Source: Ulva prolifera | Lineage: Eukaryota > Chlorophyta > Ulvophyceae > Ulvales > Ulvaceae | Length of the DNA: 64,000 nucleotides | NCBI GenBank assembly: GCA_023078555.1 | Contig: CM041199.1 | Location: 3,777,815-3,841,814 of the forward strand | Reading direction: 5' to 3' | In this document: positions 22,599-35,500 of the stretch, piece after piece | Position numbering within the stretch: position 1 is the stretch's first letter | Layout of the letters: every line of letters begins with the position of its first letter | Program-made: the position numbers and the translations under genes | Notes under the pieces: model-generated | What the model was told of the DNA's origin: nothing | The model's input: only the letters and a program-made list of their open reading frames with translations | Database searches by the model: none

Positions 22599-24060
22599 TT
22601 GTCTGGCATGAGGGGGTCATCCTGCACAGCGCTCAACAGGCAGGGGCAGCACAGCGGGGCTCGGCACAAGCAAAAGGTGAATGCAGGGGCCGCCCAGCAG
22701 GCGACGCCGGCGCTTGTGCAGTGGCGCCGGTGCAAACTGGACATGCCGATGGCTTGGGACTTGGACCTGGCACTCCCATATGATGGCAGACCAAGTGGCC
22801 AGGGACGGCGCGCCGGGGCGGCCACGGCTGGCACATAGTTCACGCCGCCCCTGCCGGCCCCAGCGCTCCGTCCCTTGGCAGCCACGGCTGTGGGCTGGGG
22901 GCTCCTGAGCCGATCGCATGGGAGGGCGTTGCGGTCGTCGGCAGCAGCAGCGACTGGGGGGAGCAGCAGGTAAGCCTGACTGCCGGCCTGCATGCATGCA
23001 TGGGCCATTGTGGACCTTTCACGGCTCCCGAACCTCAGACTCATCAGATGCGAATCAGTGGCCTGCTCCGCGCAGCACAGCACAGCACATGCTGCGAGAC
23101 TCGGTGCAACGCGCTCAGGCGGCGCGGGGTCCGGACAGCCTATTGCGCATTTGCGGCAGTGCCGCTGCCGGGCTGGCACGGTCTCGGATTGGTCTGTCAG
23201 ATAAAAGAGGCAGATCCGAGGATGCCCCACCTGAGAGGCAGATCTGAGGATTTAGCAGATCGCTGGTGGCAGCCACCCGAGTGACGCCCAGCACGCGCCA
23301 CGGCTACTGCACTAAAAGCAGCTGATCGCCATGCGCTCTTGTGGTGGAATTCAGGGTGCCCCGGCACATGCATTCACTACATGCGATGCAGCGTTTTTTT
23401 TTGCATCTCTCACTGTTTTCACACACCATTGTCACTGCAGCACCGGAGCGCGCTGCGCATGAGCTGCGCCGCCATGCAAACACCCACTGCTGTGCATGAG
23501 CGCCGCATAGCCTCTGCCTAGGCTCCCGTGACCCCATTCTGAATCCCCCTCTGCGTCGCCCCGGTTCTCACATGCATGGTCGGAACCTGAGCGTGCCAAC
23601 AGGAAACCCACCACCAGGGACACCCGGTCGTCCCCAGGACCTGCGCCAGGCCCCGCCAGGTTGCGCATGTGTTCTGCAGGCCTGGGTCGCCTTGCAGCAT
23701 TTCTAGGGCTGCCAATCTCAAAACAGACTCAACGATCTGGAATTGTTCCATGCGGCTGGGCCCCACGAAGCAACACTGGAGGTGACGTTTGGGGCATGCA
23801 GGTGAAGCAAGCGACCCCGCCCAAGTACCCCCTGGAGTACCCTGTGCACACCACCGCCGCCGCAGCCGCCATCTGCCGCTTCTTCAGCTACGCCTCCTGC
23901 GAGAGGCACCCCTTCGCCCCCTGCCCGCCCGTCCACGACCACTGCCATGCCCGCGGCACACTCCGCCGTCCGCTGCGCATCACGGCAGAAACGGCGTCAC
24001 GTGGCCCTGTGAGACCCCTCCTGCGGCGCGCCGTACAGCGACGGTGTCGAACTGACACCG
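22599..24060 (+). pseudogene. Decayed 3' half of the zinc-finger methyltransferase gene (third copy, inverted)
   Basis: On the plus strand this copy repeats exon 5 (KVNAGAAQQATPALVQWRRC, then MPMAWDLDLALPYDG, near 22670-22790) and exon 6 (23802 on: VKQATPPKYPLEYPVHTT). The CCCH part survives, but the CCHC knuckle is lost: CHARGTLRRPL replaces CHACGTAGHVA. The exon 5 homologue reaches a stop soon after the conserved motif. The exon 5 donor position reads GTAAGCCTG here against GTGCGCCTG in the intact gene. A MITE (23677-23778) sits in the former last intron. It is inverted relative to the copies at 0-10 kb. Confidence 0.7.
23677..23778 (-). mobile_element. hAT-type MITE, 102 bp (copy 1)
   Basis: The same length (102 bp) and internal order as the elements at 30526-30627 and 48502-48603, in the orientation of the latter. 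The left end (CAGGCCTGGGTCGCCTTGCAGC) is diverged; the right end is CAACACTG. The flanking 8 bases no longer match, so this is the oldest of the three insertions. It lies in the former intron of the methyltransferase pseudogene. Confidence 0.7.
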
Positions 24061-24811
24061 AACCCTGCAGCTGCTGAGGGCGCAGCTGGAGGGCGGGTGT
24101 GGCTTTGGTGGACGCGCTACGAAATCCGTCGAGCGGACGTGGACGCGCGACGGACGGGTGAGCTTGCCAGCCGGGTGGCACAGCAGCACAGGCAGCGCGG
24201 GCAGCGCCGATGATTTCATGCATGTGAACAAGCTCTGCACAGGCCCGCAGGCCACGACCAGTGTGCCTAGGCCCCTTGCATCACAGCCAAGGGCCAGCCC
24301 CGGCTGCTGAGTACATCACACACACCCGGATCGTGGTTCTGGTGGAGGTGATTTGCGCTGGCGGCGCCGCGGGTAGCGATGTGAGCGCCTGAGGAGAGGC
24401 GGCAGTTGTGCACAAGCAGCAGCGCTGCAGTCCTGGAATGCGTCGTCAATTATGAGTCTGGCTGAGGTTTCCACAATTCAATGACATTTCAACGACTTCA
24501 TTTGTCTCGGCGTCGCCTCGAGCTGGGATGGGAGTTTCATGTGTGCTGCCGTCGGAGGAACTGGGGCCAATTCTGAAACCAGATCCGCTACGACCAGCGC
24601 TGGGCCTCCTTGCAGCATATCCAGGGAACGCCAACGAGAGAGGGACCCATACGGCCTGCGACAGAGCACACCAACAACCGCCGCTCACGCTGGCGATGCC
24701 AACGCCGCCGTGCTCAGTGCCGCCCCGTGCTCGTGGCGCCGGCCCCTCCAGCCTCCCTCGCCATGCACCCTGTGTCAGCCCCCCAGCCGGCCCCCCATGC
24801 AGCAGCCTATA

Positions 24812-24856
24812 GCAGCCTCTATATATAGGGCTAGCTCGCCCATATATAGAGGCTGC
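24812..24856. repeat. Near-perfect inverted repeat (hairpin)
   Basis: GCAGCCTCTATATATAGGGC is followed, after a 6-base spacer, by GCCCATATATAGAGGCTGC. The arms pair with one 1-2 base bulge and would form a stem of about 19 bp. It could be a folded remnant of a repeat; there is no evidence of an RNA gene. Confidence 0.6.
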
Positions 24857-25128
24857 CACAACTTGCCGGCTTGGTTGAACCCCGGCTCTGTCCAAGCGTG
24901 CTGCAGCTTGGGGGTGCTTTGGCCTGGGCCCGCTCCAGGTACCACGTGAGCAGTGCTGTGTTGATGGAGGATGATGCCCTTTTATTCGTAGGTGTTTGCT
25001 GCGGGGGAGGAGCCCGGCGTGACGGGCGCGTGGGCGCCTTGCTGTGCACAGAAGCCGAGGGTGGCTATGCCACGTGTCGGTTGCTGCTGGCGACGGTGGC
25101 GTTGGTGTGCGTGTGTGCGTGTGTGCTG

Positions 25129-25170
25129 CCCCGGCGGTGCTGCCCCGGCGGTGCTGCCCCGGCGGTGCTG
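25129..25170. repeat. 14-bp minisatellite, three units
   Basis: CCCCGGCGGTGCTG occurs three times in tandem with no mismatch. It lies in repeat DNA and has no coding role. Confidence 0.8.
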
Positions 25171-25289
25171 CCAGCCTGTTCGAATTTATCCGTGTGGCAC
25201 ATGCGGTCGGTGTCACCACATCGTTGGCGGCCCACGCCATCGGGCGCTCGGCCCCCCACACCTGCACAGTACCGCAAGCTGTGACGAAC

Positions 25290-25960
25290 TTTTATGATCA
25301 GGCATCGCAGATCTCGAATATTTGCGCACCATGAAGCTTGGCCATGCTGCATTATTGAATAGTGTGTTCCTGGTTGCTGCAGAAAGCTCTTTCAATGACA
25401 AGTGGGACATTGCGGAGCTTCCTTGCTAATGCATGCAGTCGTACGGGCCATTCGTGTCCGCAGAAGGTGTCTTAAGGGAAGCTTCAACGTGACTTGAGCT
25501 CACAAGAGAAAGATCACCAGTATGGTCTGCAGATGCTGGTTCTTGCCATGCATCACTGCCTTAAGAGTGGCATGGCAAATGGCTCAGCGCGATTCTGTAA
25601 TCCTCACAGATGGAACTGAAATGCGAGGGGCTGAGATTTCACAAAGAAGCTCTGGCCGTTTGAGACTGGTAGGGCTGCTCAAAAGGTGTGGTTGGAGGCC
25701 TTGCGCCATTGAGCAGGCTCTCGCCTTGTGAGGCAGGTTGTCTTGGTGCAGCGGAGGAGTGGATCAGGAGGCCGTGGGCAAGAAATTGCTGTTAGTAAGC
25801 AACCTTGAAAGCCAGTCTTTTCAAGGGCTTGCTGATGTACGACATGGCAATTTTCCGCTTGAAGACCTGGCGGAATGGTTTCCCTCTGGTTTGACATATA
25901 TGTTTTTCATTGTTGACCGGCATGTGAGTTCCTAGTGGAGGACAAACAGCAGCAAAATAT
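25290..25960 (+). pseudogene. Decayed duplicate of the last exon of the TPR-like gene
   Basis: Aligns with about 21808-22420. Shared blocks include CACCATGAAGCTTGGCC, GGTTGCTGCAGAAAGCTCTTTC, GAAGGTGTCTTA-GGGAAGCTTC, GCTGAGATTTCACAAAG-like and CTGGCGGAATGG. Several single-base indels and internal stops break the frame: for example a 12-base gap after GACAAGTGGGACATTGC, then an in-frame stop. Homology covers exon plus 3' flank but not exon 1, so the duplicated piece was genomic DNA and not a processed transcript. Confidence 0.8.
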
Positions 25961-26538
25961 GTAACAGATGCCACATCGTGATGCTAACACTTGCATACAT
26001 GCAATTTGTTGGTGGAAGGTGTCCATCACTCGTGACTATCACTGCTGTTCATTCAAAATGACAGTGCCATGAGACGAACAAGCGTGAGACCCCTCATGCA
26101 AATACTGTGGAGGAATGTTTAACTCTCACATAAGGTATCAACAGGGACGGACGTCGCCGATCGTTATCTGGGCGGCCAAACGGGTTCTGGCTTGCGCTTC
26201 AGCGGTTGTGTCGACAGGGGTCGCAACCGGCAGTCTGTACAGGGCTTGCGGAGCCCCACATTCCGTGTAACCGCGTGTTTGCCAACCGTCTTCTCACATC
26301 AAGAGTTGCAGAATTGCAACGACTGCGTGCTTGGACGCACGTTTTCGCGTCTTCGCTGGCCGGTTGCTGTATGCCTCGCTGTAAGTTCGCGTCAATAGGA
26401 CAGAAGAAGAGTTTCCGACGGAAGCATGATAGCAAAATACGTTTTTTTCTCCATCTGCTGCGCAATCGCGGGACGGCACCTGCAAATTTGATCTCTGGCA
26501 GTGAGTTCTAGTGTTTTGCCCTCCCGCACCAATTCGTC
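25961..26538. other. Upstream region of NUP155
   Basis: Contains no supported gene. It should hold the NUP155 promoter and 5' UTR; the ATG at 26539 sits in the context CGTCATGGCAG. No core promoter motif could be assigned. Confidence 0.35.
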
Positions 26539-29500
26539 ATGGCAGGAGACGAAGCGATGGACGTTTTCTCTGTATGGAAGCGTCACATCGTCTCGCTGGG
26601 ATCATCACTGGGCACTCCAAAAGATATGAGCGTGGCGTTTGAACGCCGTGGAGCGCGTCCGCACTATGTACGGCACGAAGGGGAGGTGTGGCTCAGCGAT
26701 CAGTGCTTTCGGGAGGATGCAGCCGTCCACGCCTTCGAATTTTGCCAGCTTGGTTGTTTCTGTGATCTTTCTGCCGCTGTTGCTCTCATGATGTATGTGA
26801 TGTTAATGCCAGCAATGAGCGGCCGTTCATGCTGTGCAAGGTCACCTGCCTTTGAGCCAGGAGACGCCCCATCCATCACATTATTCATCTGCTCTAACAG
26901 TTGCAGTTTCATTGGCTCGACAAGCCAGGCGTGGGGATGCCGGCGTTGCCTCAAGTGGTATTGAACCACCATCAGAACAATCCACGTACCTGCTTCTACG
27001 ACGTCTTTGCAGAGGTCGACAGAGCATGGGCGTCGGTGGACAACACTCTTTATATATGGCGCATTGGAGATAAGTGCGCAGCTGGAGTGTCATGCCTTGC
27101 TGCTTGCTGATTGAAACATGAGCATCTGACCCATGAGGGGCGACTTACATGTGCCTGACATACGGACCACTCAATCATATCCATATTCACGCAGATATCA
27201 GTGCCTCCAAGATACTGTCCTCAGTCTGTGCTTGCATTCACAGCCGGTACGTAGTGGAGCCAGTCGACTCCAGTGCAACACGATATACCGCTTGCAGCCA
27301 ACCTTTCACCTGCCATGCCTCAACCCGGAGGGATCGAGTGCATGAGACCAAGTGCTTGCCGCGCTGTAGTACAGCGAATCTGGATTTCCTCAACTGTGCA
27401 GGGAGCCAACACCGGTGATGTACAGCCATGAGGCGCAGTACATAACCTGTGTCGGCCTCGCGCCTGTCAAGAAGGGCATTTTCATGGTCTCCGTGAAGTA
27501 CCTGCTCGTCGTGTGTACCAACGTCGAGGTCACGCTCGTCGGCGTCTGCTTCAGCAACGGCCGACCAGACAGCCAGGTGCGCCTGCTGCCTCATGCGCTC
27601 TGGCACGGCCCATGGTCCAGCAGACATCCCGTGGTTGTCACACCTCCATGCAGCAGCTGACCTCTCGGGCAACGTGATGCCCCCCGTGCTGTGTTCTCCC
27701 TGGGCCAATCTCTGGAACTTGTGAGTTGCCAATGTGCAAGGCTGCTGCATGCTGCTGCCCCTGGGGTCGTCACTCCACACCACCACTGTCACGGGCCACA
27801 TGCACACAGCGCGTCAGAATCGCCAGCATATTGTATGGCAGCGGCTTCTGTCACACCCCTTTCCTGTTGCCGCGTGCAGCCACAGCCTCTCTCCCTCACC
27901 TCAACTCACCTTCTACTCACCTGAGCCCCTTCTGTGCCCTTGCCCCCCATTATGTGCAGGCCCCCAGTGTACCTCAACCCCCCATGTGCCTTGAATCCTG
28001 TGTTTCGCTGCTGCAGCTCCAGCTGACCCCCCTGGCGGGGTACTCAGTGCCCTGCAGCACGGTGCCGATGGCCGCCGCGTGCACGACCGCCTCTGGCCAC
28101 ATCTTCCTCGGCGCCACCGACGGCAACGTCTACCAAGTGCAGTACGGCAAGCGGCAGGCGTGCCGCCTCGCATGCGTGTCGCGCTCCTTCCTCTCCATGC
28201 TCGGCGCCGGCGTGCTGCCGGGCTACCTCGCGAAGCGCATCTGGGCGGCCGTTCCGATCCGCCTGCTCGCCGTCGACAACGACCGCCACTTCCTGTACAC
28301 CCTCGCAGAGAACCACCTCATACGGGTGCGGCGGCCGCCCTGCCTGTGTGCGTGTGGCCGCAGGCGTGTGGTTGCATGTGGAACACGCACGGCCTCCACT
28401 TCTTGGGCTTGTGTGGATGTCAAAGCTCTTGCCGGAGCGTCTGGTGCCCCTGGCTTTTGGCGTTGCCGTTTGTGTGTAGCACGTACCTGACTGTCGAAAG
28501 GGTTGTGCCAGAGACGTTGGGCTTTAGTATGCTTCAGGCAGGACTGTCGTCTGTGTGCGGTTTGGAGGGGCTGCGGTCGCTCAGGGTATGGCTTTGCGGC
28601 ACGCGTGTGAGCCGCCGTGCACGCCTGACCGCTGAAAAATGGGCAGACAAAGAGCTATGCTTGAAATGCTGTTGCCGAGGGGGTGTCGCATGACACATCC
28701 ATCATTCCCGGCGTGCCCAGCCTTTCCATGAAATCCGGTAGCGGTTGGGGTCTTGCTCCGCTCCCAGCCACAGCAGCCTGCACTAGTGAACGTTGCTGTT
28801 CGCCTCCACATAGAGCACCGGGTATTCCGACGATGCTGCCGTCGGAAAGTCCTCCGAACACATCAATGCATCCCCGACTTGATCACTTGGTACGGCATGC
28901 GTGAGCGATGGAGGACACCCCCGATGTCCCCCAACACGTGTCTGCACCAGATCGCGTGGCTCCCTGCGCCCATGCGGCTGCGCCTGCTGCAGGCCTTCCA
29001 CCTCGGCCCAGACGGCGACACCGCGCCCCAGGAGTTTGCCGCCGTAGCCAACGTGCACGAGGCGAGCGCGAGCGTGCCCAACGCGGCCTCCGTCATGACG
29101 CGCGACCGCGGCGGCGCCGCCCCCGCCGTCGCCCACCTCGCCGTCATCCCCCCCCACGCCTCGCGCACCCTGCATCTCGTCGCCGTGCTCTCCGACGGCT
29201 GCCGCGTGTACTTTGAGGCGCAGCCCAGCCGCCGCGCGCTCCGCGCGCGCGCCGTGATGCCGAACGACGGCCTCGCCGGCACCGCGGCCGGGCTGCGCGG
29301 CGGCGGCAACGTGCGCGCTGTGCGCGCCGCGCTGTACTCGTCCAACACGCTGCTCGTCGTGGAGAGCGGCACGCTCGACGGCAACCTCTCGGAGCTCATC
29401 GCGACGCTGCCGAACCCGTACCGTGCGCCCCTCCTGGCCGCACGCCACGCACTGAATGCTGGTGTTGCCAGCATCGCATTTCGATCGCCCGGGGAGCGCG

Positions 29501-32500
29501 CTGCGCATGCATGCGTGGCGCTTTGGGATCACAGCGGGCAGGTCTTGCGGCTGCATGCGGCATCGGCCTGCGTGTAGGCCGTTGGCGTGTCATGTTGACG
29601 AACGCTGTTCATGTGCACCGCGATCCGGTTCCGGGCAGGCCGTGTTTGGGCGGTGGTGATCGGGGACTCTGTTGTCGCTTTCTCTCTTGTCGGCACAGGG
29701 ACCTCGCACGGCTGCCGCGGAATCGGGGCGCTGTGCTCGAAGCGCATTACGGCCTAGAAGGCGCGCTTGTTAAGCATGGCAACATCGGCAATATCTCCAC
29801 ACCGGCACAGTCTCAAGAACCCCCCCCCCCCCCCCCCCCCCCCCCTCCCCCTTTCGGGGCTGAATGCAGTCTCGGCTTCCGTTCCAGCTCTAGGAATCAT
29901 CAATTTCCTTGTAGACGCGGCTGCGCTGTCATGCATGCGTGCTCGGCCTCGCTCCGCAACACCAGCAGACACAGTCCAGGTGCACCGGTGGCCACACCCA
30001 GCCCGTATGCATGCAGGCGCGCCGCCACAAGACGGCGGCGTCATCGACGCGCAGCGTGGCCGCGCAATGGAGGTCGTTGCGCCGGGCGCTGAGCTGCTAC
30101 CGGGGGATGTGCGGGCACTGCGGGAGCTGCCCGCGCCGTCGCCGCTCACGCCGCTGCTGCGCCGCGGCCTCGCCGACGAGGCGACGCTGCAGCTTCTGAC
30201 GCCCGCGCCGCAGTTCGTCGCGATGTCCAACGTCGGCATCGTCACGTTCACGCGCCGCCGCCCGCTCGACGTGCTCAAGGTCCGCTCCCCACTACTGCGC
30301 GGGTGGAGACATGAGCTTGCACGCTTGCACGATATACACTGGAGACACGACATGGACGAGGGATGCCGTGTCAAACAACTCCGACCGATTGTCTGAGAGG
30401 CGTAAATTCAACGCTAAGCTCCACCCTCAGAGGCTGTACAGATGGGCCGCCCCTGGGATAGCAGCCGCGGCTTGCTGCAATGCGTGTTGTGTAAGTCGCC
30501 TGCTTGCAGTCGGCCGAATGCTCGCCAGTGTTGGGTCATAGGGCCCGATCACATGAAACAATTCCGAACATTCAGATCTAATTTCGGGGTGGCATTTTTG
30601 GAAATGCTGCAAAGCGACCCAACACTGATGCTCGTATGTAGAGCCAGGCTGCAGCATGCTACGGGCAAGGTCACCGCCACTGCTGTCGGCCAAGTATTGC
30701 ACGCCCGTCGGCGATGTCCGAATCCGCGCGCCTGAACCTCTCACCCGGCACAGCAGCACCATCTCACACGCCCCCTTTGCCCGTGCTTGACCTGTTACCG
30801 AGGTCATCTCCTGGCTCCAGCAACCGTGCACATGACAAGCGATAGGCGAAATGACGTTGCGAACACATTGAACTCAAGCCGCGGCAGCGTGCTGCAGAGC
30901 CTGCTCATCAACTTCAACGAGGAGACGGTCGTCAATTACTTCCACGGCGTCGGCCCGTCCGAGGCGAGCTGCATGTGCTTCGCGATCGCCACCGCCGCCG
31001 CCGCGCCCGCCCTCGCGCCCCTCGCCACCTCCGCCACCCTCCCCATCTCCGCCACACAGGCGCAGTCCGACCGCGCACTCAGCTGCCTATCCGACCCGAA
31101 GTACATCGGCACTGCCATGTGGCCGTCGGACCCTGGGATGCCGGACTACGGATTCCGCGGCCGCGGCGAAGCCGGCCAGTACGGGTCCGTACTCAGCGTG
31201 TCGGAACCCGAATGGTCCCACATGCATGCCGGGCTCGTGCTGTTCGTGTACCGGCTGCTCCACAAGGTGTGGGACCTGCCGTTGTTGCGGGTGGTTGGGA
31301 GCGGCGGCAGTGGGAAGGGGGGCCGGGCGGCCGCGGCGGCTGTGGGGGGCTTGACGGCCGTCGAGCTCGCGCTGCCGACGGAGACGCTTGCGGCGCTGCA
31401 AGGTGCGGCGGCGGCGCTGGGGGGGGTTGTGGTGCGGGTACTGGAACTGCTGCAGGGGCGGGGGGTCGGGGAGCGGAAGATGTGGTCGCCGATGGAGGAC
31501 GAGGGGGGCCTGAACAAGCGCACGCGGCGGCAGAGCGCGGCGTTGCTGGAGCTCGAGCGGGTCGCCGCGATCGGGTGCGCCCCCTGCCTGCCATGCAGCT
31601 TCTGGGAATTCTCATTGCACCATGGCCAATCTGGGGCCAGGGCGGGCACTGGGGCGTTGCCAGTGCCACCACGCTGGTTGACTTCTCCGTAATGCACAGT
31701 TCTCCGTAATGCACAGTTCATGCGTGATGTGGGATTGTGCGTCGCACATGCGTGGTCGCAGCTTGAATGTGCGCCGAACCAGCTCCAGCGGCGTGGGCTG
31801 CGGCCTTGCTGTTGAGCGTGTGCTGAGCCACCTTTGGGTATCTCGCCGCGGGGCTCCATGCTGTGCCGCATGTGCCCGTGCGAGAGCTCTCACGCTGTTG
31901 CTGGGAACGTGCACAGCGCGCTGCAGCGGTACGAGTTGTTCCCGTGCACGGGCCGGCTTGGAAACGCCGCGGCGGGCGCGCCCGGACACAAAAAGTCTTA
32001 CCACACACGCCCCGCGGTGCAGGAAGTTCGCGCACGCATGCGCCGAGGCGCTGCTGCTGTGCCGCAAGCTCGTGCAGTACAACGTCGGGCGGCACCTGCA
32101 GAAGGGGCGCGCGGACCTGTGCGCGACGTGCGACAAGTTCCGCCTGAGCCTGCTGCTGTCGTCCGACGGCGTGCGCATGGCCACAGGGGTGCTGATGGAC
32201 CTGCTCAAGCGCCACACGCCGAGCGGCCGCCTGCCGGTGTCCCTCTCGGACGACCTCCTCCACGGCTGCCCCATGTTCTTCCCGTACCACCAGCAGCAGT
32301 ACCTGACTGCGTTCCAGCAGCTTGAGGGTGTCAACAAGCCCGGCATCTCGGCGTGCGCCTCCCCTGTCCTACTGACTGTTTCACGGTCCTGATCCGGCTG
32401 TACCACTGGCAGATGGCAGTGTTTGTATGTTATATGACACGCTGATAACGCCAGATTGGAAGGCCCCGGCACGTGTGAAGCAGAGTCTCTGTCCGGAACG

Positions 32501-35500
32501 CCCAGTGGCAAACCCGACTCAGCATACAGGACGTGGCAAATAGCGATACTGCTGCGTTGACGTGCCACCTGGCGCACCAGTGGCTGAGCGGCGAGCGCGG
32601 CCGTCCCGATGTGTGCTGCGGCGGCGGTGTGAGGGACTGTGTGGCTGATTGACATCGCCAGCTGAGACTGTCCATGTAGTTTCATCCGTCCAGTTTGAGC
32701 GCACTCGCAGTTTCCCGTGGAGGAGGTTAGGCGCTTCGGTGGTCTGCGGTGAAGCAGTCATTGCCGGTGTGACATGGTCCACAGACGTCTGCAAAAGCGC
32801 TCTACATCCGTGCACGTTCCTCTTTTGCTAAAAAATATAAAAATGCTAGTACCCGGCCTAACGGCAGCCACCGCATCCGTGCTGAGGCGCCCCCGCGTGA
32901 TGCGTCGCCGGTCGTTGCCGGGCTGGATGGCAGAAGTGATCATGCCCAGGGGTGGCTAGCTAGTTGTTTCAGAAGCCACCCGCCACAGCTGCGCTCTGCC
33001 ACGGCACCCACGCTGTCTGACGCAGCTGCTCCTCTGCATATGCCGCCCTGTGTGGAGGTAGGAGCCAGGAGGTAGCGAGAGTTTGGGTGTGGCTACAGGT
33101 GCACCGTTTCTCACCATGCACCACCCTCCTGCATCACTGCTTTACATGATGTGGCTACAGGGCACAGAAGGAGGAGCTGGCGGCGGAGTTTATGGGGAAG
33201 ATGACGCCCGGGCTCGCGGAGGCGGTCGTGCTGCGGGACATCATCCCCCTGCTGCTGCCCCTCGGCAAGTACGGCGCGATCGTCCAGCTCAGCATCGCCA
33301 AGGCCGACGGCCAGGTGCGCTACTCCCCACTCTGCACTACTCCCACTCTCTATCGTTACCGTCACTATCTCTAGAGATAATGGTGTGACATGTGAGCAGT
33401 ACACCTGTGCCCGGTGGGCTGTGGTAGCGCATTGCGACATTTTTTTTTTGTTTGGTTGTACGAGAAGCACCACATGCGCTGCGTCACTGCCGCTGCACCT
33501 GTAGCCATGCGTGGCGTGGGTTGCATCCCAAGCGAACGTAGCCTTCCATGCGTGAGGATGCAGGCCCCCCATGGCGGGCGATGTCGTCAGCGCCAATGTC
33601 ATTGCACCCTGTGGAGTGCCGATGTGATCGCACCTTGCGGTGTACTGAGAGCCTGTTTCGCCCGAGTTAATGCGCTGCCGCTTGATCCGTCTGTGCTGCT
33701 CTCGGTCCACCCTGCTTCCGGTGATTCGACGATGCATGTCGCCCTGGTCGGTGACGCTGCAGGCGGCCGTGCAGGACTCGTCTGGGCGGCACCTCGAGCC
33801 GAGCGTGGAGGGCGCCAACGCGGCGAGCGGCCGCGCGGCCCACTTCCTGCCGCTCGCCGAGGCCGCCACCACGCTCGCAGGCTCCCAGGAGGCCCTCTCG
33901 CGCCTGCTGCGTGCTGTGCTCGCGGCGCACGACCCGGTCCTCTCGCACCTCCTGTTCCGGGCTCTCATCGCCGATGGCGCCGGCTCGGCGCTCATCTCAT
34001 GCATACCAGACAGCAGCGCGCTCAAGGTGCGCCCCAAACAAAGGCAGCCTCCCCAAATTTCCCTCTTCGTGTGAGCGAGTCGAGCCCTCTTTCAGTTGAT
34101 TTGCACAAAGCCCGGGCAGGGTCTGGCGGAAGGGGCGACAGAAGGCTCGTGAATCTGGCCAGGTTCATGGAGCAGTGTAGAGCGCCAATGTGTCTTGTGG
34201 CATCGTGTCCGGCCGCCTCAAGTGCTTTGCCACTGGTGCAGAGGGCATCGTTTTGCGCCTAGGCCATTGTCCTGCAGCTCGTTTCCCTGCAGCTCGCGGG
34301 GGCAGTTATTGTCTCGAGGCCGGCCGCAGCCGCCCATGCCGCTGTGAGGTTGCATGTTGCCACGTAAGACACACAAATTGCATGCACCTGCCCTCAGCTG
34401 AGCTCACACATGACCCCTGTCATCGCCAACCAGCACTTCACCCTCCTTCACCTCTGCGGCTGATCCCTGCTGATACCACCTCAGCAGTGTGAGCGTTGTT
34501 CCACGTCAACAGTGGTGGCCTGCAGCTCCATCTCGCGGCGCTCGGCGCGCCACGGCCGTACGTGCTGACTCGGCAGCAGATCCAAGCCGCGCAGCAGGCG
34601 GCCCTCGACGGCGACCAGCTGAAGCACCTCGCGCTGCTCGCGGAGCTGTTCGTCATCAACCGGGACCACGTCGCCGCGGCGGAAGTCATGACGGCGATCG
34701 GCGTCGCCGCGGTGCTGCCGTCGACGCCGGAGGCTGCGCGGCCGGATCGTGTCATGGCGCTCCAGCAGGCCCTTGTGCACGTGCGCCCCCGTGCCTCCCC
34801 CAGCCCGCGGACGGCCACCGGGAGAAGCCCTCCGCGCGCTTCTCCCAGCGGAGGGCTTGGAGAAGCCCGCGGAGCCTTGCTGCTGCCGTCGTTATTCTAC
34901 TCATTCCTTCTCATGTCATTCTGCAATGCGATGACTGGGCCCCATGTAGTTCATGTTGCTGTAGTGCGTGCCATCGTTGCGCACGTCTGCTCAATCGTGC
35001 ACAGTGGGCCGAGTCATGGGGGAGTGCTGCCTTTTCAAAGTGGACATTGCCGGCCATTCGGTGGTGACACAGGCTCCTAGCCAATGCGCTGGCTGGTGCA
35101 GTGTCCTCGCTTCATCGAAGGTCGCATCAAGTAGCAGCAGCCACGTGCCTGTGCGCTGCGATCTGCTGCTGTTGTCAAATGAACAAACACACACATCGAA
35201 GCAATGACACTGAATAGGGTAGGAGATATCGCCTTGGCTCCAGGTGTAATTTGCCATTTTTTTGCTGTAAACCCATTTGTTATCCAGCTATTATTTGCTT
35301 GTGTTACGGACTTGATAATGGCGGTGCAGGCGGGCAACAGCGGGGACACGGCGCTGGAGCGGCGTACGGAGAGCGAGTGGCGGCAGGCGCGCATCCAGGC
35401 CGAGGTGCTCTCGCAGGCGCACCGCCGCCTCCGCAAGGCGCGCGCCTCCGGCGACGCCGGCGACGCGGACCGCGTCCAGCTCAGCATCACCAAGCTGCAG

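Larger units (their letters stand above)
24440..25260 (-). repeat. Inverted copy of the repeat flanking the methyltransferase 3' end
   Basis: Read on the minus strand, this block resembles about 6340-7000. It has the GTGACACCGACCGCATGTG block, then ACACCAACGCCACCGTCGCC, then TTCTGTGCACAGCAAGGCGC, in the order seen at 6350-6480. A partial MITE end (CAGCGCTGGGCCTCCTTGC) begins at 24595. Frames here are translations of repeat; no intact gene. Confidence 0.5.

Noticed and set aside
28783..29556. Minus-strand open frame of 257 codons
   Set aside because: Shadow of NUP155 exon 5 on the opposite strand; the plus-strand frame carries the conserved LHLVAVLSDG motif.
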